Assembly (NCBI GenBank): GCA_902761225.1
Contig: CACWJQ010000001.1
Location: 62,001-126,000, forward strand
DNA length: 64,000 nt
DNA from: an uncultured Lachnospiraceae bacterium
GTDB lineage: Bacteria; Bacillota; Clostridia; Lachnospirales; Lachnospiraceae
Direction of reading: 5' to 3'
The notes under the pieces were generated by a model. It saw only the letters and a list, made by a program, of their open reading frames with translations. It ran no database searches and was not told the DNA's origin. Shown piece after piece: positions 51,085 through 60,623 of the stretch. The translations under genes and the position numbers were made by a program. Numbering within the stretch: the stretch's first letter is position 1; every line of letters starts with the position of its first letter.

Positions 51085-52494
51085 ATGAATAAGCTTTATA
51101 AGAACGATCCAGCATTTTATAGAAAAGTATTTGCCATTACTCTGCCCATCGCTCTTCAGAGTCTGATCACCATCGGTGTCAATATGCTTGATACCATCAT
51201 GGTGGGAAGCCTTGGAGACGATGCTCTTTCAGCTACATCTCTGGCGAATTCCTTTATCACCGTTTATCACATTTTCTGTATGGGGCTCGGTATGGGAGCT
51301 TCGGTTCTTGTGTCCAGATACTGGGGTATGAAGAAGGCAGCAGAAGAATGCGGAGATGTAAGCGGCGGTGAAAAAGCGGTACATGCCCTTAAACAGACCG
51401 TGGCGCTTATGCTCAGGATCACTCTGGGACTTGCAGCATGTTTTGCCATGGCAACCCTGCTTGCACCGGGCTTCATAATGAAGATGTATACAGAAGAAAG
51501 CGCAATACTGGATCTTGGCGTTACATATCTTACTTTTTCCGTGATCACTTACTTTTTCCTTGGCTCATCCCTTGTCTGTACGATCGTGCTGAGAAGTGTC
51601 GGACAGGTAAGGCTTCCGCTCTACGTATCCATAGGAGCATTCTTCGTAAATCTGTCTGCCAATTATATACTCATATTCGGGAAACTGGGTGCGCCCGCAC
51701 TCGGTGTTGCCGGTGCCGCTCTTGGAACTCTTGCCGCCAGAGCCTTCGAAGCACTTGTCATCTGCGGCTATTTTCTTGTAACCGATAAGAGGATCGGATT
51801 CAGGGTAAGGGATCTTGCCATGAATACCCGCAGGATAATCGCCGAGTATTTCAGGGTGAGCATACCCGTTCTTATCAGTGACGGGATCCTTGCCATAGGA
51901 AGCAATACCGTTGCCATGGTCATAGGGCACCTTGGAGGCGCTTTTGCATCCGCCAATGCCATAACCGCGGTAACCCAGCAGCTGAGTTCCGTTGTGATCA
52001 CAGGAGCCAGTCAGGCCGGAGCCATCGTAACCGGTCAGACCCTGGGAGAGGGCGACAGGGCAAAGACCATGGAACAGGGATATATGTTCTTCGGACTTGG
52101 GCTGTTTCTCGGCGCGATATCGGCGGCTTTCATCATGCTGTCCAGTGATCTTATAATCTCAACTTACAAAAATGTCAGCGATGAGGCTGTAAATATAGCC
52201 CATGATCTCATGCTTGCCATAAGTATCATAATCATTTTCCAGGGTACCAACAGTATCATGACCAAAGGTGTGCTGCGCGGAGGCGGTGATACCAGGATGC
52301 TGATGCTTACGGATAACATCTTTTTGTGGGTGCTTGCCATCCCCTTGGGACTGCTTGGGGGATTTGTGCTTAAAATGTCCCCTTTCTGGATCTATATCTT
52401 TCTTAAATCCGACCAGATAGTTAAGACTGTATGGGCTTACCTCAGGCTTCGCAGCGGTAAGTGGATCAAGAAGATATCTACCGGAAGAAATTGA
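51085..52494 (+). CDS. MATE family efflux transporter
   Basis: 469 residues, about 12 membrane segments in two MatE halves (ITLPIALQSLITIGVNMLDTIMVGSLGD; VSIPVLISDGILAIGSNTVAMVIGHLG). Uses Na+ or H+ gradients to export cationic drugs or metabolites. It is typical of the clostridial NorM/DinF-like group; the substrate is unknown. The ribosome site is unclear (AAGGA lies 14-15 nt before the ATG). It ends 33 nt before the large HD-GYP gene, whose promoter overlaps its stop region. Confidence 0.92.
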   Translation: MNKLYKNDPAFYRKVFAITLPIALQSLITIGVNMLDTIMVGSLGDDALSATSLANSFITVYHIFCMGLGMGASVLVSRYWGMKKAAEECGDVSGGEKAVHALKQTVALMLRITLGLAACFAMATLLAPGFIMKMYTEESAILDLGVTYLTFSVITYFFLGSSLVCTIVLRSVGQVRLPLYVSIGAFFVNLSANYILIFGKLGAPALGVAGAALGTLAARAFEALVICGYFLVTDKRIGFRVRDLAMNTRRIIAEYFRVSIPVLISDGILAIGSNTVAMVIGHLGGAFASANAITAVTQQLSSVVITGASQAGAIVTGQTLGEGDRAKTMEQGYMFFGLGLFLGAISAAFIMLSSDLIISTYKNVSDEAVNIAHDLMLAISIIIIFQGTNSIMTKGVLRGGGDTRMLMLTDNIFLWVLAIPLGLLGGFVLKMSPFWIYIFLKSDQIVKTVWAYLRLRSGKWIKKISTGRN

Positions 52495-52519
52495 TATATT
52501 TTCCCGTATCGTATACAAT
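52491..52519 (+). promoter_or_regulatory. Promoter positioned for a leaderless transcript
   Basis: TTGATA (52491-52496), 17 nt, TACAAT (52514-52519). The expected start site (~52525-52528) falls on the ATG at 52528, and no ribosome site is present. The -35 begins over the MATE stop codon. Confidence 0.65.
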
Positions 52520-52527
52520 AACTATGT

Positions 52528-55500
52528 ATGGGAAAATCTGATATAACAAAACAGATAATGAGGCCGGTAACGACGATGCTCATTGTTTTTTTCTGCATCC
52601 TCGTTAACTTTCTCGGGAAGCATTTTGCTGTTAAGAATGAGCTTCCTTTGTGGCTTGATTCCTTTGGAACGGTATTTGCTGCGTATGTACTTGGTCCCAT
52701 AAGCGGTGCCATAGTAGGGTGTGCCGGCAATATCATCTATTATTTCTGGGATGCTTCGTCCCTTGCATATGCTTTTACCAGTATCTTTATAGGTCTGTTC
52801 CTGGGCATCTTTGCCAGGAGGAAATACTTCGAGACATTCTTTGGAGCTACATCCGTTGCGGGATGGGTAACCATCGGCTCTGTTACGATCTCAACCTTCA
52901 TTAACCTGATACTGTATGATGGATATACCGGCAATGTATGGGGTGACGGTATAATAGACTATTTTGTCTTAAAGGGTGCACCGCATCTGCTGGCTATAGT
53001 GTGCGGAGAAATGTATCTTGATTTCCTTGATAAGCTGGTGACGGTCCTTGCCATGTTTTTCCTTGTCAAGCTTGTCAGAAGCATCAGGAAGGATGTCAAG
53101 GAAAATACCGATGAGGATTGTGTTGACCCCAGGATCGTATTCCTGCTCATTGCCACGCTGGGAGCCGGTCTTCTTGCACCGATGGCACCGGTAAAGGCTG
53201 CAGGCAATGAGGTCACATATATCCAGCGTATTTATGATGCAGACAACGGATTATTATGCGGACATGCCAATGATATCGTACAGACTCATGACGGTATCCT
53301 GTGGGTTGGAAGTTATTCCGGTCTCTACCGCTACAACGGAACCACCTTCCGTTTTATGGATGAATTTCCCGGTGTCAAGAACGTCAACTGTCTTTATGTC
53401 GATGAAGAGGGAAGACTCTGGATCGGCACCAATGACAGCGGCATTTTTATCGTTATAGGCAATAAGATCGTCAATGTGCTGGATTCTTCCAACGGCCTTC
53501 CTTCCGATTCCGTAAGGAACATAACCCAGAGTTCCGATGGTGATTACTATATAGGAACTTCGGATCACATGGCCATTGTCCGGCTCAAAAACGGTATAAG
53601 CGTGGCATCCGAGCTCCCTGAGGTGGGATATACACAGAGCATCTCCGCCGACAGAAAAGGAAATGTCGCGGTGGTAAGTGCTGACGGCAGATTATTCATA
53701 CTGAAGGATGGCGCCATAGTATCCGTCTCAACATCACCCGAGAGCGGAACTGCCTATTCTTCGTGTACTTTTTCATCTGACGGAAAGTTGTATGTGGGAA
53801 CTACCGACGGAAGGATTTTCATCTATTTCATTCAGAACGGCGAACCTAAGAAGGATAAATCCATAATCTGTTACGGGATCTCTGAGATCAATCAGATTTA
53901 TTTTAATGATGACAGTATCTGGGTTCTTGCAGATAACGGACTGGGAGAGATCAGAGGATATTCCTTCACGAAGATCTCCACTGGGGATTTCAATTCTTCC
54001 ATCGAAAGAATGTGCATCGATTACCAGGGCAATCTCTGGTTCGCTTCGACAAGACACGGTCTGCTCCAGCTGACCCCTTCTTCTTTTTCCGATGTTTTTA
54101 TCAGGCACGGTCTCGATCCTGTTGTTGTCAACACTACATGTGTGTGGAACAGGCTTCTTTACATCGGAACAGACAGCGGTATCAGGGTCATAAGACTTTC
54201 CGACGGAGCGGTATTGGAGGATGATCTGACGGAACTTACTGACGGAGTCCGTATCAGGTGTATTACTGATGATTCGAAGGGCAATCTCTGGGTATGCAGT
54301 TACGGAAAAGGTCTCATCAGGGTGACTTCTTCCGGTGATATAAAATGCTACGATACAGAGACTTACGGAATAGGCAACAGATCCAGAGTCTGTCTGGAAA
54401 TGTCGGACGGAACCATCGCTGTCAGTGCGGATACCGGACTTTCACTGATCTCAGGTGATGATACGGTGAGGACCATTCCCTACGGAGAAGAACTGGGATC
54501 CTCCCAGATACTCTCAATGTGCGAGTATTCGGATGGAAAGCTGTACCTTGGAACTGACGGTAACGGGATAGTGATCCTTGAAAATGGGAAGATATCCGGT
54601 CACATTACCAAAACGGATGGTCTCGGATCCGGAGTTATCCTCAGGATGGTATATGACGAAGAGACGGATTCTGTCTTTATCGTTACCAGCAACAGTCTCT
54701 GCCTGATGGATCATGATGGTCCTCATACGATCACCAATTTCCCTTATTCCAATAACTATGACCTTGTGATAGATGATGACGGCGAGGTATTCGTGCTGGG
54801 AAGCGCCGGAATCTATGTGTGTGATAAGAGTGAACTTATCTCGAACATTGTCAATATGGACTGTTATCTGCTCAATTCCAGAATGGGACTGAGGGGATCC
54901 CTTACGGCCAACTCATGGAATGAACTGACTGCAAAGGGTGATCTGTATCTGTCCACTGACAGAGGAGTGATTGAGTTCAACATCGATGATTACAGACCTG
55001 AGAAATGCACTTACAGGATCATGGTAAGCGAGGTAAGGCTTGACGGTGTTCCCATAACTATTGAAAGAGGCAATAATCTTGTGGTGAGCACCGATGTTAC
55101 CACCATCGAATTTGTTGCGGAGATAGTCAATTATACTCTCGATAATCCCAAGGTTTCATATTATCTTGAGGGAGTGGACAACGAGTATAAGACAGTATAC
55201 CAGAGTGACCTGGGCAGCGCGGTTTATACCAACCTTCCTGCGGGGGAATACAGGTTCCACCTTGCGATACTTGATGAGGATACAGATGCTGTTCTGGAAG
55301 AGAGCACATATGGTTTTGTCAAGGAAAAGGCCATTTATGACAATGACTGGTTCTTATTCTATGTGCTTTTTGTGGGAGGACTATTCATCGGATGGTTCAC
55401 CTGGTTCCTTACAAGGCTGGCACTTCAGAAGAATATCAATTCACAGCAGGAAAAGCTTGCCATGGCCCTCAAACAGGTGCAGATGGGAAATGAGACCATT

Positions 55501-56088
55501 ATGGCTATCGCACGTACCGTTGACGCGAAGGATTCCATGACAAGTGAGCATTCTGAGAGGGTTTCGGAGTATTCAGTCCTTATCGCCGAGAATTACGGCT
55601 TTACCAAAGAGGAGACTGAGAATCTCAGAAAAGCCGCTCTTTTGCATGACATAGGCAAGATAGGTATTCCCGATAAGATACTGAACAAGCCGGAAAGGCT
55701 TACTGACAAGGAATATGAGATCATGAAGAGCCATGTCACCATGGGGGCCGAGATACTCAAGGGCTTTACTCTCGTGGAAAATGCGGATCTTGGTGCCAAG
55801 TACCATCATGAGAAATATGACGGTACAGGATATCCCGACGGCCTTAAGGGAATAGACATTCCTCTGTACGGAAGGATAATCGCCATAGCAGACGCTTTTG
55901 ATGCCATGACTGCAAACCGTGTGTACAGAAAGCGTATGCCGTTTTCACAGGTCATGAGTGAACTTAAGAATAACAGAGGCAAGCAGTTCGATCCGGAGCT
56001 TCTTGATGTATTTATCAATCTCATTGATGAAGGAAAAATAGATATTGATGCCCTCTATGCGGATGCAAAAGGAGGTGACGGACAGTGA
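52528..56088 (+). CDS. ECF-like membrane domain + beta-propeller + HD-GYP phosphodiesterase
   Basis: 1186 residues. (1) ~10-185: six membrane segments resembling ECF-transporter S-components (DSFGTVFAAYVLGPISGAIV). (2) ~205-800: outward two-component-regulator propeller repeats (ILWVGSYSGLYRYNG, RLWIGTNDSGIF, NLWFASTRHGLLQL, NLWVCSYGKGLIRV, KLYLGTDGNGIVIL). (3) ~815-920: Y_Y_Y-like domain. (4) membrane helix ~940-962. (5) HD-GYP ~985-1170 with HD 1040-1041 and GYP 1101-1103. It should hydrolyse c-di-GMP in response to an external ligand. It overlaps the BMP gene by 4 nt, so the two products are probably partners. Confidence 0.88.
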   Translation: MGKSDITKQIMRPVTTMLIVFFCILVNFLGKHFAVKNELPLWLDSFGTVFAAYVLGPISGAIVGCAGNIIYYFWDASSLAYAFTSIFIGLFLGIFARRKYFETFFGATSVAGWVTIGSVTISTFINLILYDGYTGNVWGDGIIDYFVLKGAPHLLAIVCGEMYLDFLDKLVTVLAMFFLVKLVRSIRKDVKENTDEDCVDPRIVFLLIATLGAGLLAPMAPVKAAGNEVTYIQRIYDADNGLLCGHANDIVQTHDGILWVGSYSGLYRYNGTTFRFMDEFPGVKNVNCLYVDEEGRLWIGTNDSGIFIVIGNKIVNVLDSSNGLPSDSVRNITQSSDGDYYIGTSDHMAIVRLKNGISVASELPEVGYTQSISADRKGNVAVVSADGRLFILKDGAIVSVSTSPESGTAYSSCTFSSDGKLYVGTTDGRIFIYFIQNGEPKKDKSIICYGISEINQIYFNDDSIWVLADNGLGEIRGYSFTKISTGDFNSSIERMCIDYQGNLWFASTRHGLLQLTPSSFSDVFIRHGLDPVVVNTTCVWNRLLYIGTDSGIRVIRLSDGAVLEDDLTELTDGVRIRCITDDSKGNLWVCSYGKGLIRVTSSGDIKCYDTETYGIGNRSRVCLEMSDGTIAVSADTGLSLISGDDTVRTIPYGEELGSSQILSMCEYSDGKLYLGTDGNGIVILENGKISGHITKTDGLGSGVILRMVYDEETDSVFIVTSNSLCLMDHDGPHTITNFPYSNNYDLVIDDDGEVFVLGSAGIYVCDKSELISNIVNMDCYLLNSRMGLRGSLTANSWNELTAKGDLYLSTDRGVIEFNIDDYRPEKCTYRIMVSEVRLDGVPITIERGNNLVVSTDVTTIEFVAEIVNYTLDNPKVSYYLEGVDNEYKTVYQSDLGSAVYTNLPAGEYRFHLAILDEDTDAVLEESTYGFVKEKAIYDNDWFLFYVLFVGGLFIGWFTWFLTRLALQKNINSQQEKLAMALKQVQMGNETIMAIARTVDAKDSMTSEHSERVSEYSVLIAENYGFTKEETENLRKAALLHDIGKIGIPDKILNKPERLTDKEYEIMKSHVTMGAEILKGFTLVENADLGAKYHHEKYDGTGYPDGLKGIDIPLYGRIIAIADAFDAMTANRVYRKRMPFSQVMSELKNNRGKQFDPELLDVFINLIDEGKIDIDALYADAKGGDGQ

Positions 56089-57293
56089 AGGGAGAAAGAA
56101 AACTGATCGTCTGGGTCCTGATCGCCGCTATGATCAGTATCTATGCGCTGTATATGTACCGGTATATGGATGCCTGGGTTGGCACAACCGGCAAGGTTAT
56201 CACCGTGGGTATCGTGCTTGACGGTGATGAGAGCACTCCCTACAGCGGCAATTTCATCAGAGCCATGGAATCACTGAAAGTGGAGTACGGCGATTCCGTA
56301 AGGATAATACAGCGCAGTAATGTTCCCTATGAAGAGGTGGACGCTGTGCTGAGGGACCTTATAAACAGAGGCTGTGACATTATCTTTACCAACAGCTACG
56401 GATACAGTTTTACCGTCAAGGATATTGCTGCGGAGTTCCCGTCCGTGCAGTTCTGTCAGGCTACCGGAGACAATGCTGATGACGATCCCGTGCTTGGCAA
56501 TTACCACACTTTCATGGGCTCCATATATCAGGGAAGATATATAGCCGGACTTGTGGCGGGACTCAAGATGCAGGAGCTCATCAATTCCGGTATCATAGCT
56601 CCGGATGAAGCAATCATCGGATATGTGGGAGCTTATCCCTATCCCGAGGTTATCTCCGGATACACCGCGTTCTTCCTGGGTGCGAGACAGAATTGTCCAA
56701 CTGCTGTCATGAGAGTCAGATATTCCTATACATGGACCAGTTATATGAAGGAAAAGGAACTTGCAGAACAGCTGATCGATGAGGGGTGCGTGGTGATATC
56801 ACAGCATTCCGATACCATTGGTCCTGCGGTAAGCTGTGAGAATGCAAGGACTGATCATCCTGTTTTCCATGTGGGATATAATCAGGATATGATCGATGTT
56901 GCTCCCACCACATCACTCATAGGAACCAGGATCAACTGGACACCATATATCGTTCAGGCTGTCAAGGCTGTTATGAACGATCAGAAGATAGAGAATGTGG
57001 TAATGGGCAATGTCCATGTGATGGATGTGGGCGCCGGCTTCGACAGGGGCTGGGTCGAGATGCTTGAACTCAATCCTGCCATAGCTCCAAACGGAGCCCA
57101 GGAAGTGATCGACAGGACCATAGAAGATATGGCCAGGGGTAACTGCCATGTATTCCACGGCAATTATATCGGAGTCAATCCGGATGACCCTTCGGATACA
57201 TGGAACCTTAATGTGGAGTATATCGAGAACAGTTCTTCATCTGCTCCCACTTTTTATTATATCCTTCAGGATGTGATCACTATCGAGGAATGA
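56085..57293 (+). CDS. BMP-family (PnrA-like) substrate-binding protein, membrane-anchored
   Basis: 402 residues. GTG start with AGGAGGTG 6 nt upstream, overlapping the HD-GYP stop (GTGA). An N-terminal helix (~6-27) lacks a lipobox Cys and so acts as a membrane anchor. The rest is a periplasmic-binding fold of the basic membrane protein/PnrA family (ITVGIVLDGDESTPYSGNFI, DIIFTNSYGYSFTVKDIAAEF, VGYNQDMIDVAPTTSLIGTRINW), which binds nucleosides or autoinducer-like ligands. No ABC permease or ATPase genes follow, so it may feed a signal to the ECF/propeller HD-GYP protein rather than import. Confidence 0.88.
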   Translation: MKGERKLIVWVLIAAMISIYALYMYRYMDAWVGTTGKVITVGIVLDGDESTPYSGNFIRAMESLKVEYGDSVRIIQRSNVPYEEVDAVLRDLINRGCDIIFTNSYGYSFTVKDIAAEFPSVQFCQATGDNADDDPVLGNYHTFMGSIYQGRYIAGLVAGLKMQELINSGIIAPDEAIIGYVGAYPYPEVISGYTAFFLGARQNCPTAVMRVRYSYTWTSYMKEKELAEQLIDEGCVVISQHSDTIGPAVSCENARTDHPVFHVGYNQDMIDVAPTTSLIGTRINWTPYIVQAVKAVMNDQKIENVVMGNVHVMDVGAGFDRGWVEMLELNPAIAPNGAQEVIDRTIEDMARGNCHVFHGNYIGVNPDDPSDTWNLNVEYIENSSSSAPTFYYILQDVITIEE

Positions 57294-57305
57294 TGTATGT
57301 AAATG

Positions 57306-57324
57306 ACATGTGCAGAACACATGT
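57306..57324. repeat. Short inverted repeat before the zinc-ribbon membrane gene
   Basis: ACATGTG (57306-57312) and CACATGT (57318-57324) flank CAGAA. No T-run follows. It may be an operator or an mRNA hairpin. Confidence 0.4.
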
Positions 57325-57350
57325 TAATATATTTCAAATGGAGGGACGTT

Positions 57351-58613
57351 ATGATCTACAAGTGTAAAAACTGCGGCGGTGATATGGAATTTGATCCTTC
57401 GATCGGAAAGATGAAATGTCCGTTCTGCGATTCAACCGAATCCGAAGAGGTAAGCACCGGTTCGGAGATAAAGGATGGGGATGTGGCTACCGAGGAGACA
57501 GCCCAGGAACTCGGATATTCCGCTGCCGGCAATCTTCTCTGTCCCAACTGCGGATGTGAGATAGAACTTGGAAAGTTCACCTCAGCACTCAGATGTCCTG
57601 CATGTGATTCCAATATCATAGTCGATTCAAGAATGAAGGGTGAATACAGACCCGAGTTCATGACTCCTTTTAAGATCGATGAGAAGAAAGCGAAGGAAAT
57701 GATAAAGCAGAAATTTGCTACATTTAAGTTCGCACCCAGAGATCTTGTCAGTGAAGCAAGACTGAAGAAGATCCAGGGATGGTACATGCCTACCTGGTTC
57801 TATGACATGGATACGACCCTCGATTACAGGGCAGTCGGAATAAAGGAGACCAGACATACCGAAGGTAACACCGAGGTTACGGATATAGATTCCTATGACG
57901 TGAACCGTGTCATAGATGCGAGATTTGGCAGACTTCCTGTTGATGCGGCCAATGATCTTCCGGATGAGATGATGGATCTGCTCGCTCCCTTTGATACAAG
58001 GGAATCAGTTCCTTATGATTCCAGATACATGTCGGGATTCTATTCGGAGCAGTATAACCAGACCTCTGCAGAGCTTCTCCCCAGAGCCGAGAAGCAGGTT
58101 GAGACCTTCGGAAGGAGCATGTGTCAGGATTCTGCCAAGAAGGGACCCCAGGGAACCTATGACCGTCATTCCAATGAGCAGATGAATGTGCAGTATCATT
58201 CCGTGATACCTCATTACGGACTTATGCCCGTCTGGAAATATGACTATACATACAAGGATCAGCCCTATCCCTTCTACATAAACGGACAGACCGGAAAACT
58301 GGTTGGAACCGCTCCCGTGGATTCAAAGAGAGTCTGGAGCTTTGCAGCGATAGTCGGCGCAGTTGCAATGGCTGTTGCGATAGGACTTTCCTTCCTGATC
58401 GATTATCCGTGGATCGTGGGTGCTGTCATAGGTATCATCATCGGTCTGATCACAGGATTTGCAAATCTGCATCCTGCAGCAGGCAAGGTTACGGTTAATG
58501 CCGCAACATACGTGGCTCAGGAAAACCGTAATCTCAGGATTGCCACCGATGGTTATATGGGCAGAGAGACAAAGACAAGACAGCTTAACAATAATAATGT
58601 TAACAAGAAATAA
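57351..58613 (+). CDS. Zinc-ribbon membrane protein
   Basis: 420 residues. Two zinc ribbons at the N-terminus (C5-x2-C8...C23-x2-C26 and C64-x2-C67...C82-x2-C85), a long soluble region (MTPFKIDEKKAKEMIKQKFA, then KKIQGWYMPTWFYDMD), and two adjacent membrane helices near residues 325-370 (VWSFAAIVGAVAMAVAIGLS). The TFIIB-like ribbon plus the GWYMPTWFYD pattern is common in uncharacterised clostridial and actinobacterial membrane proteins. Function unknown. GGAGGG precedes ATG 57351. The GH43 gene follows after 23 nt. Confidence 0.82.
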   Translation: MIYKCKNCGGDMEFDPSIGKMKCPFCDSTESEEVSTGSEIKDGDVATEETAQELGYSAAGNLLCPNCGCEIELGKFTSALRCPACDSNIIVDSRMKGEYRPEFMTPFKIDEKKAKEMIKQKFATFKFAPRDLVSEARLKKIQGWYMPTWFYDMDTTLDYRAVGIKETRHTEGNTEVTDIDSYDVNRVIDARFGRLPVDAANDLPDEMMDLLAPFDTRESVPYDSRYMSGFYSEQYNQTSAELLPRAEKQVETFGRSMCQDSAKKGPQGTYDRHSNEQMNVQYHSVIPHYGLMPVWKYDYTYKDQPYPFYINGQTGKLVGTAPVDSKRVWSFAAIVGAVAMAVAIGLSFLIDYPWIVGAVIGIIIGLITGFANLHPAAGKVTVNAATYVAQENRNLRIATDGYMGRETKTRQLNNNNVNKK

Positions 58614-58636
58614 CCGGATTATAAGGAGACTATGCA

Positions 58637-60073
58637 ATGCAGCTTGAGAAAGCGTTAAAAAAGATCGGAGATCACAATCCCTGTATGACCTGGAGATTCG
58701 GAGCAGATCCCTGGGCGCTTGTATATGACGGACGTGTATATCTGTACATGACTGCCGATTCCATCGAAAAAGACGATGAAGGTAATGTGCTTACCAATAC
58801 ATATTCCAAGATAAACAGGCTCAATGTCATCTCTTCCGCAGACCTTGTAAACTGGACTGACCATGGATACATCAAGGCGGCAGGAAGCGATGGAGAAGCT
58901 AAGTGGGGAGGCAATTCATGGGCTCCCGCAGCGGCTTACAAAAAGATAGACGGTAAGGATAAGTTCTTCCTGTACTTTGCAAACAGCGGAAACGGGATTG
59001 CGGTTCTTGAAGCCGATTCTCCCACAGGTCCGTTCAGGGATCCCATCGGAAAGGCACTGATCTCCAGAGACACACCTAACTGTGATTCCGTGACATGGCT
59101 CTTTGATCCCGCGGTACTTACCGATGATGACGGCAATTCGTATCTGTATGTCGGAGGAGGTGTGCCTTCTCCCGATAAGGCATCCGATCCCGGTACTGCG
59201 AGAATGGTCAAGCTCGGTGACGACATGATCAGTCTTGACGGAGATCCCATGCCCATAGAAGGAGTAAGATTCCTGTTCGAGGATTCCGGCATCAACCGTA
59301 TCGGAGATAAATATTATTATTCATATTGCTCCAATTTCAGCATGACTGAGGATGATGTTAAGGAGCAGGGATTCGAAAACGGTGAGATCATCACCATGGA
59401 ATCCGATAAGCCTCTCGGGCCCTTTAAGTTCAGAAAGGGAGTTCTCAAGAATCCCGGAGCATTCTTCGGACAGGGCGGCAATAACCACCACTGCATGTTC
59501 GAATTCAAGGGAAAATTCTATGTTGCATATCATGCGAGGATACTCGAAGAGGCAATGGGGATTGACGGAGGATACCGCAGCACCAATATAGATTTCATGG
59601 GAATAGACTCTGACGGCGGCCCCGCAGTTGCAAAGGGTACAAGAGGAGGCGCAGAGCAGGTTGGAAGACTTGATCCCTATTCCAGGGTAAGTGCCGTAAC
59701 CATGGGAAATGCTGCAGGAATAGAGACGATAAGCCTTGCAGACAAGGATGGAAATGCACCTGATGTAACCTCCGGAGAGATGATCCTGACCGGTATCCAT
59801 TCGGGAAGCTGGACAGGGGTTGTGGGAGCTGATTTCGGAGACAGGTCACCCTCCGAGATAGTATACGAAGCCTGCGGAAACGGCAGGATGAGCGTATCTG
59901 TAAGGTGCGGCAGTCCTGAAGGAGAGGAAATCGCCAGACTGGACATCGAGTCATCCGGAAGCGATATCAGAGAGTTCGCCGCTCCGGTAACTGCCGGGAT
60001 CTTAGGTGTTAAGGATATCTATTTTATTTTTGACGGCGAAGGTGTAAGCGCTGTTTCCTGGATGTTCAGATAA
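58637..60073 (+). CDS. Glycoside hydrolase family 43 with C-terminal CBM6-like domain
   Basis: 478 residues, no signal peptide, so probably intracellular. Five-bladed propeller with the three GH43 acids: Asp24 in FGADPW (base), Asp157 in LFDPAV (pKa tuner) and Glu215 in LFEDSGINR (acid). Residues ~350-478 are a beta-sandwich like CBM6. This layout matches arabinoxylan arabinofuranohydrolase/xylosidase enzymes that finish imported xylan fragments, which fits a plant-fibre degrader. AAGGAG is upstream. It is possibly co-transcribed with the zinc-ribbon membrane gene. Confidence 0.9.
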   Translation: MQLEKALKKIGDHNPCMTWRFGADPWALVYDGRVYLYMTADSIEKDDEGNVLTNTYSKINRLNVISSADLVNWTDHGYIKAAGSDGEAKWGGNSWAPAAAYKKIDGKDKFFLYFANSGNGIAVLEADSPTGPFRDPIGKALISRDTPNCDSVTWLFDPAVLTDDDGNSYLYVGGGVPSPDKASDPGTARMVKLGDDMISLDGDPMPIEGVRFLFEDSGINRIGDKYYYSYCSNFSMTEDDVKEQGFENGEIITMESDKPLGPFKFRKGVLKNPGAFFGQGGNNHHCMFEFKGKFYVAYHARILEEAMGIDGGYRSTNIDFMGIDSDGGPAVAKGTRGGAEQVGRLDPYSRVSAVTMGNAAGIETISLADKDGNAPDVTSGEMILTGIHSGSWTGVVGADFGDRSPSEIVYEACGNGRMSVSVRCGSPEGEEIARLDIESSGSDIREFAAPVTAGILGVKDIYFIFDGEGVSAVSWMFR

Positions 60074-60098
60074 GTTCTGTGGATTATATAAAAATTCA

Positions 60099-60127
60099 TT
60101 GACAAACAGGGATAAAATAGTTATATT
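60099..60127 (+). promoter_or_regulatory. rpsT promoter
   Basis: TTGACA (60099-60104), 17 nt, TATATT (60122-60127). The leader to the TTG start is about 111 nt and contains repeated TGCATCC (two copies near 60169 and 60182), possibly an autoregulatory leader. Confidence 0.85.
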
Positions 60128-60244
60128 AGCAAAGTGTGTGATGTTTTAGCGTGCGTGTCTCGCATAAATGCATCCCGTCAATGCATCCGGCTAAAGTCAC
60201 CAGTACGTTAATTTCTATTGTTTATAATATTTGGAGGTGTTACT

Positions 60245-60508
60245 TTGGCTAACATTAAGTCTGCAAAGAAGAGAGTACTTGTTGATCGCAGGAATGAAGA
60301 GAGAAACAAGGCTATCCGTTCTTCCGCAAAGACAGCTATTAAGAAGGTTTATACCGCTGTTGAGAACGGTGATAAGAACGCTGCTGAAGCTGAGCTTAAG
60401 AATGCTAGCAAGACTCTTGAGATGGCTGCTTCCAAGGGAGTTTATCACAAGAATAACGTTGCTAACAAGACTTCTAAGATGGCTAAGGCTGTTAACAAGA
60501 TGGCATAA
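60245..60508 (+). CDS. rpsT: 30S ribosomal protein S20
   Basis: 87 residues, (M)ANIKSAKKRVLVDRRNEERN, then AIKKVYTAVENGDKNAAEAE and KGVYHKNNVANKTSKMAKAV: S20. It starts with TTG, set by a strong GGAGGTG 6 nt upstream; no ATG is available. A UUG start is also used by E. coli rpsT, where it takes part in autoregulation by S20, so the rare start may be functional here too. Single-gene unit bracketed by its own promoter and terminator, next to lepA as in many bacteria. Confidence 0.96.
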   Translation: MANIKSAKKRVLVDRRNEERNKAIRSSAKTAIKKVYTAVENGDKNAAEAELKNASKTLEMAASKGVYHKNNVANKTSKMAKAVNKMA

Positions 60509-60527
60509 TGGCAAGATGATCAATGAG

Positions 60528-60558
60528 AAACCCCGGGATTTTTTCCGGGGTTTTTTTA
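60528..60558 (+). terminator. Rho-independent terminator after rpsT
   Basis: AAACCCCGG (60528-60536) pairs with CCGGGGTTT (60545-60553), then TTTT. Confidence 0.95.
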
Positions 60559-60570
60559 TTTTAACTTTAA

Positions 60571-60579
60571 TGTTAGAAT
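60571..60579 (+). promoter_or_regulatory. Extended -10 promoter of lepA-hemW
   Basis: TG-T-TAGAAT just after the rpsT terminator; the -35 position is only T-rich. Confidence 0.45.
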
Positions 60580-60623
60580 CTTGAAGGTATTTATTTTGTA
60601 AACAGGATTAATCAGAGGATCAC

